A stretch of 64,000 bases of DNA, from assembly GCA_947652605.1 (NCBI GenBank), contig OX393581.1, positions 30,312,788-30,376,787 of the forward strand, given 5' to 3'. Positions within the stretch are counted from its first letter, which is position 1; each line of letters opens with the position of its first letter. A program made the translations under genes and the position numbers. The notes below the pieces were generated by a model, which searched no databases, was not told where the DNA came from, and saw nothing but the letters and a program-made list of their open reading frames with translations. Below are positions 1 through 13,200 of the stretch, piece after piece. The DNA comes from Elmis aenea (Eukaryota > Arthropoda > Insecta > Coleoptera > Elmidae).

Positions 1-411
1 AAGTGGCAGACAGATTTTTAAGCGTTTGCTTTAACGTTGTACATTTATTGACAACCGCCTTGGTTTCTGTTCAACTTTCTACATTATTTTAAAACAAAAT
101 GGTCTTTTATGTGGAATTGATTTTTGATCACGCACTTTATAATTTTATATTCCATTTTCTAATTCTGTTTTTGTCCAAAGCTTAAAATTAATTTTCGAAA
201 TAAGCCAATTCAACTTTTTTTTAATTTGTAGGTCACAATGTGACATCTACAATGTCAATTAAATATTTAAGTATATTTAGTATTTTTTACGGTCACACAT
301 ATGCTTTTAAATACAAATCCCACATTTTGTTCTCCAATTTTCATATACAACTTAATGTCACACAATAAATTTAATTTTGTAAAATAACTCTTCTTAAAAA
401 GCATTTACATC
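1..411. other. AT-rich non-coding sequence
   Basis: I see no open frame, repeat end or RNA gene here. It is probably intron or upstream sequence of the receptor gene whose exons start at 4240. Confidence 0.5.
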
Positions 412-827
412 CAGGGGTTTGGAGCGGAGCGCGGAGCAGTGGAGCAATGGGTTTTTGCCCGGAGCAAGAGCGGAGTCCGAAGCAAATAATTTTGATTGCT
501 CCACTGCTTTAGTTTATCACGTACAATTTTTAAAAAAACGACTATTTTTTCAACCTTTAAAGGTCAATAATTTGTTATTTCAAACATTTACTTAACTTCA
601 CTTGTTTGTTAGGGTCAAATATTGTAATTTTTGACCAACTTCCACATATCCGATAAAATTAAAACATTGTTTTAAAAAATAAATTTTTCAATCAAAAAAC
701 TTGTTTTAAAAATGTTAACAATATTTGGAGCACGGAGCGGAGCTGGAGTGGAGGTGGAGCAGGCATTTTGATGCCAGAGCGGAGCTGGAGCGGAGCAATT
801 AAAAAATTGGACTGCTCCAAAACCCTG
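412..827. mobile_element. hAT-like non-autonomous element rich in GGAGC units
   Basis: The left end CAGGGGTTTGGAGC and the right end GCTCCAAAACCCTG form inverted termini. The interior near both ends is packed with GGAGC-type units, as in subterminal repeats of hAT elements. The flanks tttacatc and attacatc resemble an 8-bp target duplication with one mismatch, offset by one base. No transposase frame is present. Confidence 0.6.
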
Positions 828-2053
828 TATTACATCCTTAACTTGTTTAAGATAAAAGTAGTAAATTGGAGTTTACCAAACGAATGTAAGCACGAACAGA
901 GTTAAATTAGGACAAATGCCAATAATAGTAACAAAGTTTTACGATAATTTGCCCAATAACAGAAATTTAAATTAAAAAAACAAACCCTACTGAACAGTAG
1001 CTGAATTCAATTTTTTAAATTTAAACATCTAGTTGTCAATAATTGCAAAGGCGCCTACTACATACTTGCAACTTATAATTATTTCAATTCATATTAATCT
1101 GTTTCTTAATATTATTTTTTATGCTGAAAACTAATTTTTTCATGGTCAGATTTAACCATTTTTTTCTAAAAGCGCTTTAATTTGGTTCATCAAGCTTACT
1201 TGATCTTTCTACTTTAAGAAAATCTGAGCAAATCAATTGTATGACTAGAGCAAGTTCATTCTACCGCCCATATAATCTGCTGTAGTTCAGATAGTGACAA
1301 TGCCAATTCATCAGGCTAATCCGAGCATGGATTTTTCACCCTGACCTACCAAATGGTTTCACTGATGGAGACGTTACTTAATTCGATTAACGTTCTATTC
1401 TGTTACCAATTTACACATTATAAATTGAATAGAAGTAAATTGACACCATTCGTATTATAAAATAAGTATTATTTTCAACGTATACATTGTTTGAAAATAA
1501 AACTCTTTGATATGTTTTACAAAAGTTAAGTTATATTTTGTTTTCACAAAAGAATTGGCAATCGTTATAACTTTATGTACGTAGGAAATAAAAATGCAAT
1601 AAAATTAAACACCTATTCGACATTTTTATAATTCACTTATAATTCGTTTAAGTGAATTAAAGTTTAATATATTCCATACTTAAGAATTTATCACCAGTAG
1701 TAGAGAAACTTTCGCACTTTTCCTAATTTTACTACATGTCAGCTACATACATAAACTGAGTAATATAGTTTGACTATTGCACCAAGAGATGGTACGGAAT
1801 TGATGGAACTGTTTTACGGAACCTAATCTGTACTCGAAACTGTTTGGAACGGTTACAATGCGAATAATAAATCGGTTCTAGTTCCAACCGCGGGGAATCG
1901 ACTTAAGGGCTACTTGTAGGTTGTAGGCTATGTAAATGTAATCTTACGATTTTTGGATCGGATTCGTCTTGTGACTAGGGATGACTATTCCACCACCAGC
2001 TTTATTTCCGTCGTGTTTGTGGTCTTAGATTATACAATACGTATGCAAGTGTT
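828..2053. other. non-coding sequence, nothing recognised
   Basis: AT-rich sequence without a credible exon. A stretch near 1790-1900 resembles, in inverted orientation, sequence near 3735-3765, so the LINE remnant may have landed inside an older repeat. Confidence 0.4.
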
Positions 2054-3373
2054 TGCCACAACTACAGAGGTATTTCCCTGTTAAACGTCGCATATAAAAT
2101 TATAGCAACCTATATAAAAAATAAATTAGTAGAAGAAACAGAAAACGAAATAGGGGAGTACCAATGCGGCTTTAGGAAGGGAAGAAGCACCACGGATCAC
2201 ATTTTCACCCTAAGAGAGATTCAAGCAGAAAGCTATCAACACGAGAAACAGACATTTGTTTTGTTTGTCGACTTCAGACAGGCATACGATAACGTTCAAA
2301 GAGAAGCATTGTACAAAGCATTAGAAGAAATGGGAGTAAGTGGTAAACTTACAAGAATGATAAAAGTAACGTTAAGAGGAACAGAAAATCTGGTTAGAGT
2401 AGGCAGCAAAACATCAGAAGTTTTCGAGAGTAAGGAGGGGGTTAGACAAGGGGACCCAATGTCGGCGAATCTGTTCAGCATTGTACTGGAAAAAGCAGTA
2501 AGGGAAGCGAAGATTAACAGAAGTGGGCTGGTATATAGAAGAAGGCACCAATGTTTAGCATTTGCGGACGACCTAGTACTAATTACTAGAAGTAAAGAGG
2601 AGCTGAGAAGTATATCGAAAACACTGGAGGAAAAGGCGGGAAAGGTGGGATTATTTATTAATGAAGAGAAGACAAAGTATATGGAATGGAAGGACAGTGA
2701 ATTTAAAAGAGGAAACTACTTGAATGTAACAACAGAAAGTGGAAAAGAATACAAGTTTGAAGAGGTGGAAAAGTTCACGTACCTAGGGGCCGTATTCTCA
2801 AGAAACCCAAATATAGGCAATGAGATACAGGCAAGAATAATGGCTGGAAACCGATGTTTGGGAGCACTAAACAGAGTTCTGAGAAATAAAAATATTTCTA
2901 GAAAAGCAAAGATCAAAATATACCACACTACTATAAGACCAATAGTGACGTACGCGTGCGAAACATGGACGCTAAACAAAACAGAACAAACAAGACTAGA
3001 AGTGTGGGAAAGGAAGGTGCTAAGAAAAATATTTGGCGGAAAGAGAATTGGAGATCGGTGGGTAAGAAGAACAAACGATGAATTAAAAGAACTATACAAA
3101 GAAACAAGTATCATTGGGGTTATAAAAGTACAAAGGCTAAGGTGGCTGGGACATACAGAAAGAATGGAGAGTACAAGAATGCCGAAAATGGTAATGATAA
3201 ACACGCTAGGGGGAAGGAAGAGAAGGGGACGACCCAAAGCAAGATGGAGGACGGAAGTGGAGAGAGATTTAGAAACGTTAAAAATTACTGGATGGAGAAG
3301 GAAGGCCAGCGATAGAGAAGGATGGAAGAAAGTTATCAAACAAGCCATGGGCCAACTTGGCTCGCAGAGCTAA
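2054..3373 (+). pseudogene. 5'-truncated LINE reverse transcriptase remnant
   Basis: An open frame of about 440 codons runs to the TAA at 3371-3373 with no start codon of its own; translated homology begins at CHNYRGISLLN near 2054. It holds reverse-transcriptase motifs in order: the GEYQCGFRKGRSTTDH block, FVDFRQAYDNV (first Asp motif), EGVRQGDPMSANLFS, and AFADDLVLI (the catalytic FADD box near 2560). The C-terminal part has RLRWLGHTERM and GRPKARWRTEVERDL, typical of RTE/BovB-like and related insect non-LTR elements. The endonuclease and the N-terminal part of the reverse transcriptase are missing, so this is a truncated insertion. Because the frame is intact it may be fairly young. A short TA run follows the stop. 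Clade assignment is from memory of family motifs and is uncertain. Confidence 0.85.
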
Positions 3374-3419
3374 ATTATATATATATATGCATATTTTTCT
3401 TTTATTTAAACATACACAT

Positions 3420-3577
3420 GTATTGGCCCGACTATAGGGCGACCCCTGTTTTTTAATCTGCTTGTTGGAAAAAAACTTTTCCTCACCATTATGTTCGTGA
3501 CTCGAATATAAGGCGACCCCCCTGTTTACGGGTTGCCTTTTTAAATAAAAACCTCGCCTTATAGTCGGGCTAATACG
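3420..3577. mobile_element. short inverted-repeat element (MITE)
   Basis: Imperfect 24-bp terminal inverted repeats contain GCCCGACTATA followed by RGGCGA on the left and the reverse complement on the right. A further internal TATAAGGCGACC copy is present. The size, near 160 bp, and lack of coding frame fit a non-autonomous DNA transposon, probably of the Tc1/mariner-pogo group. It sits just 3' of the LINE remnant. Confidence 0.65.
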
Positions 3578-4239
3578 GCACGTTTCTATATTTCTCGTAA
3601 GTTAATAGACGCAAGGCCTACTCTGCCAGCTAACTAATGTTTTTGTTACTAAGATTATTCCAAATTTCCAAAATAGGTGCAAGCCCAAAACCCTATAAGT
3701 AAATGAGTTTCGAACAGTAACTATTTAGAGTATTTAATACAACCGTGGAACTAGAACGGTTAGAACGAAGATCCCTATAAGCATAAATTTAAAAAAGTTT
3801 ACTATGACTGTGATCATTCATCGTAAAAAAAAAACATTTCAACGTCATTATTTAGAGAATTTTCTGCGATTTACAATAATATTAGGTTTATTGGAGGTTC
3901 CTTATGAAATAATAAAGTTGTAGCGTACGACAGTCAAACTGAATCCACTGGTATATGAATATCTAAATTGAATTACTTCAATATTTCAAACATTTAATAC
4001 AGATTTTACAGATAATAATTACTTTAACAAATCTTATGTAACAAGCACGTGTAGGTATACTTGTGTCCGCGCTTCTAATAAAAAGGAAAAATCTTTCTAT
4101 ACAAGGTATAAAATTCAGTTTATTAGGTTTCGTGCGGCAACTTTCTTTATAAATTGAATTTTGAGAAAGTTACATCGCCAATCACGAAGAATAACTTGTG
4201 AAGTTTTGAAAACATTCTGATAGCACTATTTCTTTGTAG
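3578..4239. other. probable intron of the receptor gene
   Basis: No exon or repeat recognised. It ends in the acceptor TCTTTGTAG immediately before the leucine-rich-repeat exon at 4240. Confidence 0.45.
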
Positions 4240-7200
4240 ATCAATATCTGGTAATCGCATCAAATTCATCCCAGGTGGCCTTCTGCAGAAGACTCCAGGA
4301 CTGGCCCTCTTGGAACTTAAGGGAAACCCGTTGGTTGGAGTGGACCCCCACGCCTTTTCGTTCCTGCCTCGACTACGCAAGCTGCAAGTATTATGTTACC
4401 TACAAAATAGAGTATAACACTTTACTTATGTCCATTAAAGCCACCAAATCTTCTGAAATATCCTTGAAGCTATAACTCCGAAGTTCTTGTATGCTTGTAT
4501 TTTAAAAACAAAAGTTTTTAAAACATGTCAAAAGAATATCAGTTTAGCTCAGAATAAACTTATACTTTTAAATAAGTATAATTAATTAACAAAAAAGCTA
4601 GGATAAAGGCAATTTTTACTAACTTTAAAATATTGATTTAAGTTGTGTTACTTTCAAATTATTATTTGATTAGCATTTTTAATATGATTGTATCACATGG
4701 TTTCGCAAATTGTAAAATATCGAAATGAAATCGGTACTTATTAATTATAATTATTAATATATGCGATAGTTACATACAATAATAATCAATAGGTTTAAAT
4801 GTTATTTTGGAAGAGTTTGGGTACCTATTATCCATTTAAATAAGAAAATAAAAATAAGTCGTTATTTAATCGAAGTACAAAAAGACAGATGACGATCCAA
4901 CATTAAATTCAACAAATGACTCATTTTTTGTTTGTTTAAACGGTAGAGAGAATTATTTAAAATATCAGTATAAAAATACTGACCATATTTAGAAAACGTT
5001 GGTTCTAAAATTTGATATACATCAGCGTTTCTCAAACTATGGGTCGCGACAAAATTGGGTCGCATTAAATTTTTATTGGGTCGCGAAACGGAACTGTTTT
5101 GATAAAATTACAAAAAAAAATAAAAACAAAAGATAAAAATTTAAATTTCTGTTTTAAAATGCTTTAAAATGGCATTTTTTTTTAAAATTTTCTTGCGGGG
5201 ATGGAGACCCCCTCCCATATGGGTCGTACTCTCATTTCTAGAAAATTATTGGGGTCGCGTGTGAGAAACGCTGATCTAGATCATTACCGTAAAAAAAGTT
5301 TAAAAAATTCAGATTTACCGCTTTTATCTTTTGCAGCCATTATTATATAACTGGACATAAAACGATGTAGATTTACGTCGTATTAAGAATTATGAAAAAA
5401 CTTAAATTAACCTGATTTTACATGCAGTAGTGTCAACCACAATGTTTCACTGTTTTACACACTATAGGTTCTTTTTTTAAAATTTAGTTGATAGCTACAG
5501 CGTACAATTATACAGTTAATTAATGTATTGTAAGTAATTCTGAAAGGATTTTTTTTAACTCATTATTAGTATTGTTATCATTTTTAGTCTTTAAAAGTGA
5601 TTTTAATGAATTTAGAGCTTACGATTAAAAAAATCGCAGTTTTGAAATAAAATTTTAACTTTAAAATAAAATTGAAAAATTGAGATTATATGTAGCCTAC
5701 TAGTTATTATTAAACAGAAAATCTATTAATAAATAATAATATTTATAGCACAACACCAAAACTTATTGCGTTCATTGATGATAACTATATAAATAACTAC
5801 CAATAAGTAGACGTTTTCATTGTAGAGCAATAATCATTTTTCCGAATAAATACAAAAATTTTAAATTGTTCCCTTGCATATAGTTTGCGACAAAAAAAAA
5901 CTGTCCTAGCGACTGTTATAAATACAGCATGTCTTCAAAGAAATTATTCCCATGCGGTTTTCTTCCAAGCAAATTGCTATATGGAGAACGCGAATTGAAT
6001 TCCCAGAACTAATAAACAAGCTGAATAAGAGATTTTAAAGCTTGAATTTTTCATTTTAAAATTAAACTTCTGCATTAATAACGATAACAAATTGTGTAAA
6101 TTGATAATGTTATAAAAAAAGAAAGAAATATTAATAATGCATTGCTACTATTATTATGCATTATTATTATTTACAACATAAATTAAGTGAGAGTTATCAA
6201 AGTAATATTCTGTGTTTTCGTTAATTATTGGAACAAAACTCCCCTTCTTAGTCTGTTTGAAGGGGTTTCGCACTACACTAAATTTTATTCAAACTTAAGC
6301 ACCGTGTTATAACGAGAGTCTAATTGAAATTATTGTAAAACAAAGGGTTTTTCGTGAGATTTGAAAAAAAACACACAAATTCTTCTAGGAATAATGTATA
6401 AAATAGGTATCGAAAATTCTGCTAAGATGCTATCCAAATCGCAGGGAGCCAAACCGATGTGGATAGTTAACAGGAAGTTAAAGGGGTGCAAAAAATGACA
6501 ATACAAATTACACAATTAGTGCGCTCTATTTATAAGAACATGTTTACCTGAACTGGTTTAGAGAAGAAATAAGTGCTAATTAATTGCCTTTTATAGCAGT
6601 ACCGCTATCGTCACCAACGGTACACTAGCGTAATCTTTCAAATTGATTATATTTTTACTAGATCGTGTCTTACAAGAACATTAAAACTTTTATTCCGCAC
6701 AATACAAGTCCGCCCGTGTCAGACACGGGTATGCACAAATTTTACCGAATCGCATGCTCGTGTCAGACACGGGCATGTGCATAAGGGGCAAAGTTTTTTT
6801 TTTAGTATGTTGATGAGTATTACATCCCTTTAAAATTTGGAACCATTTATTAATAGATACCCTGTATAATAATGTATTGCAAAAACTAAGTATTTTTAGT
6901 AGCTTAAAAATTAATTAAATATATACTTATTAAATATACCTATATGTGCACAGCAACATTTAATATGCGTTTTCGTAACATATTTTAAGCTGTTCATATA
7001 TTTGATCGTGTAAAGAACTAAATTAAATTATCTGTAGCGGTAGCTACGATGTGCCATTCTCGTTATGCGGTCGTTACATTTTCACCCCTTAAGAGCACAC
7101 GCCTCGATAATCTCCGAGATGGTAAGAAAGTCACATTACATTCCTCTTCGATATTTTTGGAAGAAAACACAAGACTATAAGCACATTATGACATCGACGA

Positions 7201-10200
7201 AAGCATAAACGATTTATCACGATATCTTGCAATTTCCAAATCCAGCGCAGCGTAGAATTTCAGGGCTATTAGGATGTTGTTTTGTTGATTTTTTAGACAT
7301 TTTATTAGTTTTGATGTAATGCGTGAATGTGAGAAAACAAATGGTGCATAAGGAAGATTGCATGAAAATAGACATTAACTTTATAGATAAAGAGGTGAAC
7401 AACAAAATATTTATGTGTTCAGGGTTGCACTTTTTCTGTTAGTCATTATCATTTTTTATTAATATGCCTATTTAATAATCGTTAATTTGCAAAAATATTT
7501 CACATAATTAAAGCATTTTTTAGTGTTTATAAAATCTGCGTTGCCCTTTAAAGTTTACGTAATAGTTAGATTAAAATAATTAAATAACAAGCCATTATAA
7601 TCCCTAGTGTGCAGCATGTTTGACAAAATATTTTAGATAATAGGACCAAAATCATCACTAAGTAAACGGTTTATTGATATGTAACAAACGTTGACTAAAA
7701 ATGTGATACAAACCTGTACTAAAAACAGGGCCGTACTAGTTTTTTATAAAAGTTTTGAAACTGAACCCCCACAACTCCACCACTGGTTACTTGTGGCACT
7801 TGAAATTTTCACCGATTGTGGTAACCTGTAAGGTGGTGCTGTATACCAAATTTAGTTTAAATATATGTACATACTGGTTGAAAAACGGTTAAACATCGAT
7901 ATTTTTCCGAAAATTTCAACACCCTGCATCTTTAAAATGAAGTGTTTTTGGACCCGTATTGATATGGAATATTGGCTTTAAAATGAGTTTTTTTATCAAC
8001 TGTTTAAGTACTGCTACTAAAAAGTGGACCACCCCGTATAACACTAATAAAACTTTATGACTAAAAAAAAAAGATTCTCTATCAATTAAAATAAAAAAAT
8101 ATATACAGGGTGTGTAAAAATTGGCGGAAGCGCTACACATGGCGATGTTCTTCGTAAAATTCTAAGTCGAAAATCTTAATACGAAAATGTTGTACCATGC
8201 TTGCTGTGTCTGCAAGAGGTCCTCAAAGTTTTGACATTTAGTTCTTTAATAAGCGTTATTATTTAATACTTGCAAATGAAAAAGCTGCAATTTGAAATAA
8301 AAATAAATTTCGAATAATACTTGTTCCTAGATATTGTGTTTTTCCTTTCAAAAATTGGTGTTGAAAATATGTAAATCACTGATTTGAATGAAAATAATAC
8401 ACATGGCAACATTGTCATTGGCTGTCATCTCTGTTTTTCTCGTAATTATTTCTAGTTTGTGTTAGACGATACCCAAAAGTTTGCAGATATGTTTACGAAC
8501 TGAAGGCTTTCAGTTCGAACAAAAATTGTAAATACCTAAGTAAAAATTGCTGATAAAAAAATGTCCAAACGCAAATCAATGTATGCAATGTGACTAATTT
8601 TTTTTTCTTTAAATGGTTCCTGAGGCCATAAGAAGCATGGTACAACATTTTTGTATCAAGATTTTCGACTTAGAATTTTACGAAGAACTTCGTCACGTGT
8701 AGCGCTTCCGCCAATTTATACACACCGTGTATAGATTACCATTAAAAAAATATAATGGCCTGTCAGTTACACACGGTTGGTCGAAACAAAATTAAGTTCG
8801 TCAAAATGTAGATAACAATTTGCCATACACTTTTTGTATAAAACATTTTTTCATAAAACATATTTACGCGTTTACAGCACATGCAATTTTCTTTTTCTAA
8901 TGACGTAATAAACGTATATTCTTTACATTACACTAGAGTTCAATAAAGTATTAGTTATTCATGTTAGAGCAAATGCGACACGTTTCTTTAGTATGTGCAG
9001 TAAAAGAAATTGGTTCGCTTTCATTCGGTTACGGTAATGTAACAAGATAAAGGTATTAGAATGATAGTAAAAGCTTCTAGAAACCTCTTCTCAGACCAAC
9101 GTTTTCATAGCACCTCTGTTGCAATCATGTTTTCTGCACAAATTACAGCAGTTTTTGTAAAGTCCAGTATAATTGAAGTCGTCTAGCCAGAGATACTAAA
9201 CGAAACAACAAAAAGTAATAGTCACTCATCATCAAGCTTAAGCGTATTCATTTTTCAATTTATGTATGTAGTAAATTCATGCAATGAAACATATTTGACG
9301 AATAACTAAAGAAAATTTATGGATAGATTGAACCGATCTTGCTTCTTTAAAATATAAACAAAAAATTGATGTGTCATTATAAAATAATTGTCTTATTTTA
9401 TGTTTAAAATGTGCCCAAGCAAGAGTGTGCAAAAACGTCAAAAAGAAAAATCCATTATTAACAGTCATAAAAGGGATATACATTTTATTGCTTCAATATA
9501 CAGGGTGTTACCCAATAAAGTAACTTGATGAGCTAATATAAGTGACATTTAATTTGTTTAACGTTTCTTATTGTTAGTAATAATCACGTCTAAAATACTT
9601 GAGGGCTTAATAACAACTCATCTTATTAATTAGTTGTTCACCACTTCTTTTTTGGTAAATATAATCAAAATTGCAGCAATTCTCTAAAATTCACAAGGCG
9701 AGACTTTTTTTAAAATTTAGTGATAAAAAATGATCGATTTTTTTACGTAAAAGTAATAGTAAGGTATAGTGTAATTTTTTTTGCATTTACAGCGGCATTG
9801 GGTGGCTGCTAAAATTTGCAATACAAATAACAAAATTAAAGCGGGCTACTTATAAGGACACGTTTACCTGAACGGGTTTGGCGGGAAAATAAGGGTTAAT
9901 TATTTGACTTTTATAACAGCACCACTATCGTCACCAACGATACACTAGCTTAATCTTTTAAACTTTTTATAATTCTACTAGATCGTGTCTCACAGGGGCG
10001 TTTAAAGTTTTATTCTGCTTGATACAAGTCCGCGGTGTCAGACCGTGTTCGGAACATTCTTCGCCCACAATTCTTCGCCTCCACAATTCTTCGCCCACAA
10101 TTCTTCGCCGTCACAATTCTTCGCCGCCACAATTTTTCGCCGCATACAAGCGAAGAATTGTGGCGACGAAGAATTGTGTAGGCGAAGAATAATTGTGGGC

Positions 10201-13200
10201 GAAGAATTGTGGGCGAAGAATGTTCCTAGACCCGTGTCAGACACGGGCATAAACAAAAATGACCAAATCGCATGCCCGTGTCGGGCACAGGCGTGTACCT
10301 TAACGGGTTAAAAGTTAACCTATTATTTTTCTAATCTATTTTTTTGTTACAAATGTGCCAATAAATACCGGACATTCTACAAGAAAAGAGCAGTACCTTT
10401 TGCTGGGTAAACTGTTGTAAATATTATGTAAAAATTTTAATTTTTTAACCCCAAATTACAAACAATAAGGGACTACTTTCACCTCAAATGCGATGTCTAT
10501 TATGGAAATGCAAATCTGGTTTCTTAGATTTACTATATTACGTGTTACGAAAAATTTGTTTTAACTTTACATCTATTTGGTATTCTATCAGCCGTGCGAA
10601 ACGCGAAATAATAAAATGTTATAATTTATGGCACTTCATTGGCCAACATCCTCTTAACTTCCTTAAAGTGATCGTAACAAAGAAATATTCGAAAATCTTT
10701 TAATTCGTTTTTAAAACAGCAATTTAAAGACAACCGATAGTTTCCTTATGTCAGTTAATTCGTTTTCTGCAATGAGAGTTTGGACACCAGCGAAATTTAA
10801 AGTGAATGTCATTTCATGTTCTATCCTTTGCACATTTATTAGCACTTGTTTCATCACTTTAGTAAAGTTCTCTCCAGATTAATTTAAACAGAGTAGGAAA
10901 AATACAGCATCGTTGTCGAAAGTCTTGTGAATTCTATGAATTCGATTCATATTTCAGTTTTTTTATGTCGTTTACATTGGTGTACTTTTAATGAGGTAGA
11001 CAAAGTTCTTCTGCTATAAAAATAAATAATTTTGGTCTCCCTTTGTTATATGTTCTTAAGCGATCCAGTTTCGTTTTCCTCACTAACACCTTTTAATAAG
11101 TAAACTATAGCATAGGTCTCAAATTGCAGGATACTGTCAGAAACTCGGGAGTTATCAGTATTTCCCAGTTTGAATGGTACAGCAGCGTTGGAAGTTTTAA
11201 GACTCGACCGTTCCAAAATATCTTCGGTTCCAACGTCGCTTTGTCAAACGTGCCCGCGGCTGAAGAGTTTGTAAGGAAATCATTTCCGCTTTGAAAAAAA
11301 AGTTTTAATTTAATATTTTTCAGGGATCTGAAATCAAATAGACTAAGCGAAGTTCCCGACCTTAGCAACTGCAATGACATTCGAGTTTTGTAAGTACAAT
11401 GTTTTCTAGATTTAATTCAAATTTTTGTTGACAATGCAGCAGCGAAACCAAATATGTCTGTGATGCGTTTTAAAAAGATATGGATATTTTATTTCGGTAC
11501 CAGATTTTGATCATTTTATCAGTGACTTTGAAATGCAATTCCAAGTTTCCAAATTCTACGACAATACATTTTAAATAAATTCGAATAATAGGTCATTTAT
11601 ATCCTGTTGTGACGGATTCACGTTATCCAAGTTTTATTAATGTTATTGTCGTACTAGTAATAAATAAGTTTCCTGCTTAAAAAAGTTTTTATTGCACTGA
11701 TAAATTATTGAAAGTCGAGTGCAGTGAATGCTGTTTTTAGTGAAAATATTACCGTGAATGTAATATACATACATAGTTATTGCAAGAAAATAGATGTTTT
11801 AAGTGAAGAGCTCAATTTATGGCTTACTACTAATTGTTTTTTTTTTATTTTTAACGCATTCAAAATGCATGTTTAAAAATTCAGAGATATCAGTTATAAA
11901 GTTCAATAATCTTGATATTTTTAAGATTCAAACATATTTTTATCATTTGTTTTGCAAGTATATCAAAAGTGAATTTTTAATGAGTTAATAAAAGAGCTTT
12001 TCAGTAATAATCGTTTATTTTTTAGAGATCTAGCGAGCAACAGAATTAAGTCTCTGACAGAGAAGCCATTTCGAGGATTGTCACAAATTCACGATCTGCT
12101 TTTAGCACACAATGAGATCGAATATATTCCACAAGATGCTTTCCATGGACTCTCCAAACTGCAAGTCTTGTAAGCACTTTCAAGTCTTTATTTTTACAGC
12201 TACATTTATGCATTCACTATAAATTTTACAGTAGTCTTTAGTTACAACAAAATAGACACATTTTCGATAAGAAACGATTTCGTAATATTATATTAATAGG
12301 TTGATATCTGCATGATTTTTACTTTTGAATTAGAAAATGAAAAAAAATTTGGGCATTGTATTTGAAAAAAACGAGTTTTATTGGTCTGAAATTGTATTAA
12401 AAGAAAATTAAATTTTGGACACCCTGTAAGTAATGCATCGATTGCAAAAATTCTTCTATGCATAGTCTAAATTTAAGCGTTTTCTCTTCAAAAATGGCGG
12501 CGATAGATAATATTAAGCATTACGATGAAAATCAAAAAATTTCAAAAAAGTCCAAAAATCTAAAAAACGACTGCACTTAGGTGTAGGGTATGCTATTAAT
12601 AGCAGGGATGGAATAACGTTTTAAATCGTTACGTTATTGTATAACGTTATTTATTATTTGTTTTCGTTACATAACGTTATAAATACCATTAAAAAAATGA
12701 ATTGTTACGTTATGTAACGTTATATAACGTTATATAAATTATGATATACAGGGTGTTTCTTAAATAATGCAAAAAAATCGGAAGGTGATTCCTTATCGAA
12801 AATTAAGTGGGGTCTTTAATACAAAAATTTTTCCTTAGGCGTCTCCTTTCGGAGTTACACCCCCCTAAAGGAGTTCGGTAAAATTAGGTTTTTATTTTAT
12901 TTCTCAAATTTGGATATAAGTAGGCGAAAGGTTTCCCATAGTAAATGTTCAATCAACTTCCACCTTCACAGGAGGCTGAAAAGTGCGACTACTGTTGGTT
13001 TTAATCAGAACTTTTTGGTGAGTTGAAATTTTGCAATTAAACTTTTTTTGTAAGTTTGATTTATTGAGAACCTTTTTTTATTCTTTAGTTTTTCTCGTAA
13101 ATCCTACAGTTTTGAGTAAAAAATTAAATAAGTGATTATGATGTTTATGTTCATAATGGGTAAAATTGACGGGCGTTTTAGCGTTGTCGCCGCGTAAACG

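Larger units (their letters stand above)
4384..11129 (+). other. 6.7-kb GC-AG intron of the Lgr1-like gene
   Basis: The upstream exon ends AAGCT and is followed by GCAAGT rather than GTAAGT. The acceptor is AAATTGCAG at 11121-11129. The flanking LRR exons match in phase (CT + G). Apart from the elements listed separately and a solitary CAGGGTG terminus at 9501, I see nothing coding in it. Confidence 0.7.

Noticed and set aside
2716..3348. 210-codon minus-strand frame
   Set aside because: Antisense shadow of the LINE reverse-transcriptase frame; no homology or start context.
10051..10226. CRISPR-like look of regularly spaced short repeats
   Set aside because: Units are contiguous with no unique spacers and are inverted halfway; the surrounding DNA is eukaryotic.
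10038..10311. Overlapping open frames on both strands with repeating FFAHNSSP-like and EELWAKN-like peptides
   Set aside because: They are translations of the inverted 15-bp-unit array; periodic peptides on both strands show this is repeat DNA.
11105..11380. 91-codon minus-strand frame
   Set aside because: It runs antisense across two leucine-rich-repeat exons whose plus-strand frame and splice sites fit the receptor.
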